DNA of 64,000 nucleotides from Plectrocnemia conspersa (Eukaryota > Arthropoda > Insecta > Trichoptera > Polycentropodidae): positions 310,001-374,000 of the forward strand of contig VTFK01000246.1 of assembly GCA_009617715.1 (NCBI GenBank), given 5' to 3'. Made by a program: the position numbers and the translations under genes. Shown here piece by piece: positions 63,332-64,000 of this stretch. Every line of letters begins with the position of its first letter. The stretch's first letter is position 1. Below the pieces are notes generated by a model. The model worked only from the letters and a program-made list of their open reading frames with translations, had not been told where the DNA came from and searched no databases.

Positions 63332-63560
63332 AGCACGATAGACAAGTGGTATAAGACTGACTATTGACCTAAAAGACATGGGTTCGAATTCCATACGAAC
63401 CTTACTGTTTTTAAATTTCTATCGTGTCTGGGAGATTGGAATTAATGATTATTATATAATTATAATTCTGATCGATCATCACAGATTAGGTTTATCTAGA
63501 TTTTCTAATCTCACGGATCTAATAATGAGCTAATACAGCTGATAGTGAATATCATATATG
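63332..63560 (+). mobile_element. tRNA-derived SINE family A, copy 3 (best preserved)
   Basis: The head is GCACGATAGACAAGTGGTAT with a B-box-like GGTTCGAATTCC at 63381-63392. The body has AAATTTCTATCGTGTCTGGG, a GGAATTAATGATTATTATAT palindromic block and ATCATCACAGATTAGGTT, and the 3' part ends at CTAATAATGAGCT before an A-rich AAAATAAAATAAAAAATAAT tail (about 63560-63590). Head-plus-unrelated-body-plus-A-rich-tail is the standard SINE plan. Copies at 43.9 and 45.0 kb belong to the same family and lie in the same orientation. Confidence 0.8.
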
Positions 63561-63594
63561 TATTAAAAATAAAATAAAAAATAATATAAAAAAA

Positions 63595-64000
63595 AACAAT
63601 TATTTTATACGTAAACACGATTAGAACATATTCGACTTTATTCATCTTCAAGACTCGCATCTCTCCTAAACTTTTCAAAACTAACATCGCACTATGCATT
63701 CGAAGTTGTTCCCTTACAACTTGCTTTGTAAACATAAAACTTTGAGATGCATGCGACTGAGTTTAATTCATTTAAAATTCTACCGACAGCATATATTCCT
63801 ATTCCTATACACATATTCTTACACACTCATAGGTCGCGTTTTCCAATTGAAAAGTTCAGACCAATTTAACAAACCGCGCGATAACTTTGAATCGGTTGTT
63901 TAATCGATACACATATTTTTATTATATAAGCGAACCTTCTTAGTATTTCTCATACGTATGTATTTTTCTTTAAATGCATTTACATCAAAGCCAAACCTGG
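63595..64000. other. AT-rich noncoding stretch to window end
   Basis: Overlapping chance frames on both strands (63511-63735 minus, 63694-63903 plus) with no domain. Nothing recognised. Confidence 0.45.

Noticed and set aside
63332..63410. Possible tRNA gene on the plus strand
   Set aside because: It has a B-box-like sequence, but no closed acceptor stem, and the body continues into sequence shared with the 43.9 kb SINE copy.

Overview
The window reads as AT-rich eukaryotic, gene-poor DNA. It looks like a long intron or intergenic desert of an insect genome, and a butterfly or moth seems most likely. The basis is the TE mix (jockey-type LINEs, piggyBac-like and hAT elements, tRNA-derived SINEs), a short run of the insect telomere pentamer TTAGG at 41.41 kb, and the strong AT bias. 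The order and species are inference. No complete host protein-coding gene, rRNA or functional tRNA could be supported; nearly all long open frames are chance frames or fragments of dead transposons.

Layout. 0-6.9 kb: AT-rich DNA with two GC-richer blocks (2.0 and 3.1 kb). 6.9-9.0 kb: a large imperfect inverted repeat whose arms are degenerate tandem units (foldback-like). 9.93-10.10 kb: a (TA)85 tract. 10.3-11.5 kb: a heavily mutated jockey-type reverse transcriptase. 16.8-17.1 and 25.4-25.8 kb: two minus-strand fragments of a second jockey-like LINE. 21.2 and 53.6 kb: two copies of an unclassified ~450 bp repeat. 33.0-34.0 kb: a 1055 bp element with ~27 bp terminal inverted repeats and a TTA target duplication. 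41.66-43.30 kb: a non-autonomous piggyBac-like element with perfect 14 bp TIRs, TTAA flanks, a readable first intron and an internally deleted transposase. 43.9-45.1 and 63.3 kb: tRNA-derived SINE family A. 47.0 and 60.1 kb: short TTAA-flanked MITEs of another piggyBac-like family. 47.3 and 56.0 kb: tRNA-derived SINE family B. 59.12-60.54 kb: a hAT element with an intact 8 bp target duplication, carrying a transposase C-terminal remnant and, nested inside it, one of the TTAA MITEs.

Between these lie about ten GC-richer, non-repetitive blocks of 200-500 bp (2.0, 3.1, 14.5, 19.0, 31.0, 35.8, 52.3, 54.4, 58.0, 61.1 kb). They have no convincing coding signal and are the best candidates for conserved cis-regulatory elements. 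A 69-codon frame with one membrane segment (40.4 kb, minus) is the only possible small host gene worth testing. All identifications come from reading motifs by eye; no searches were run.
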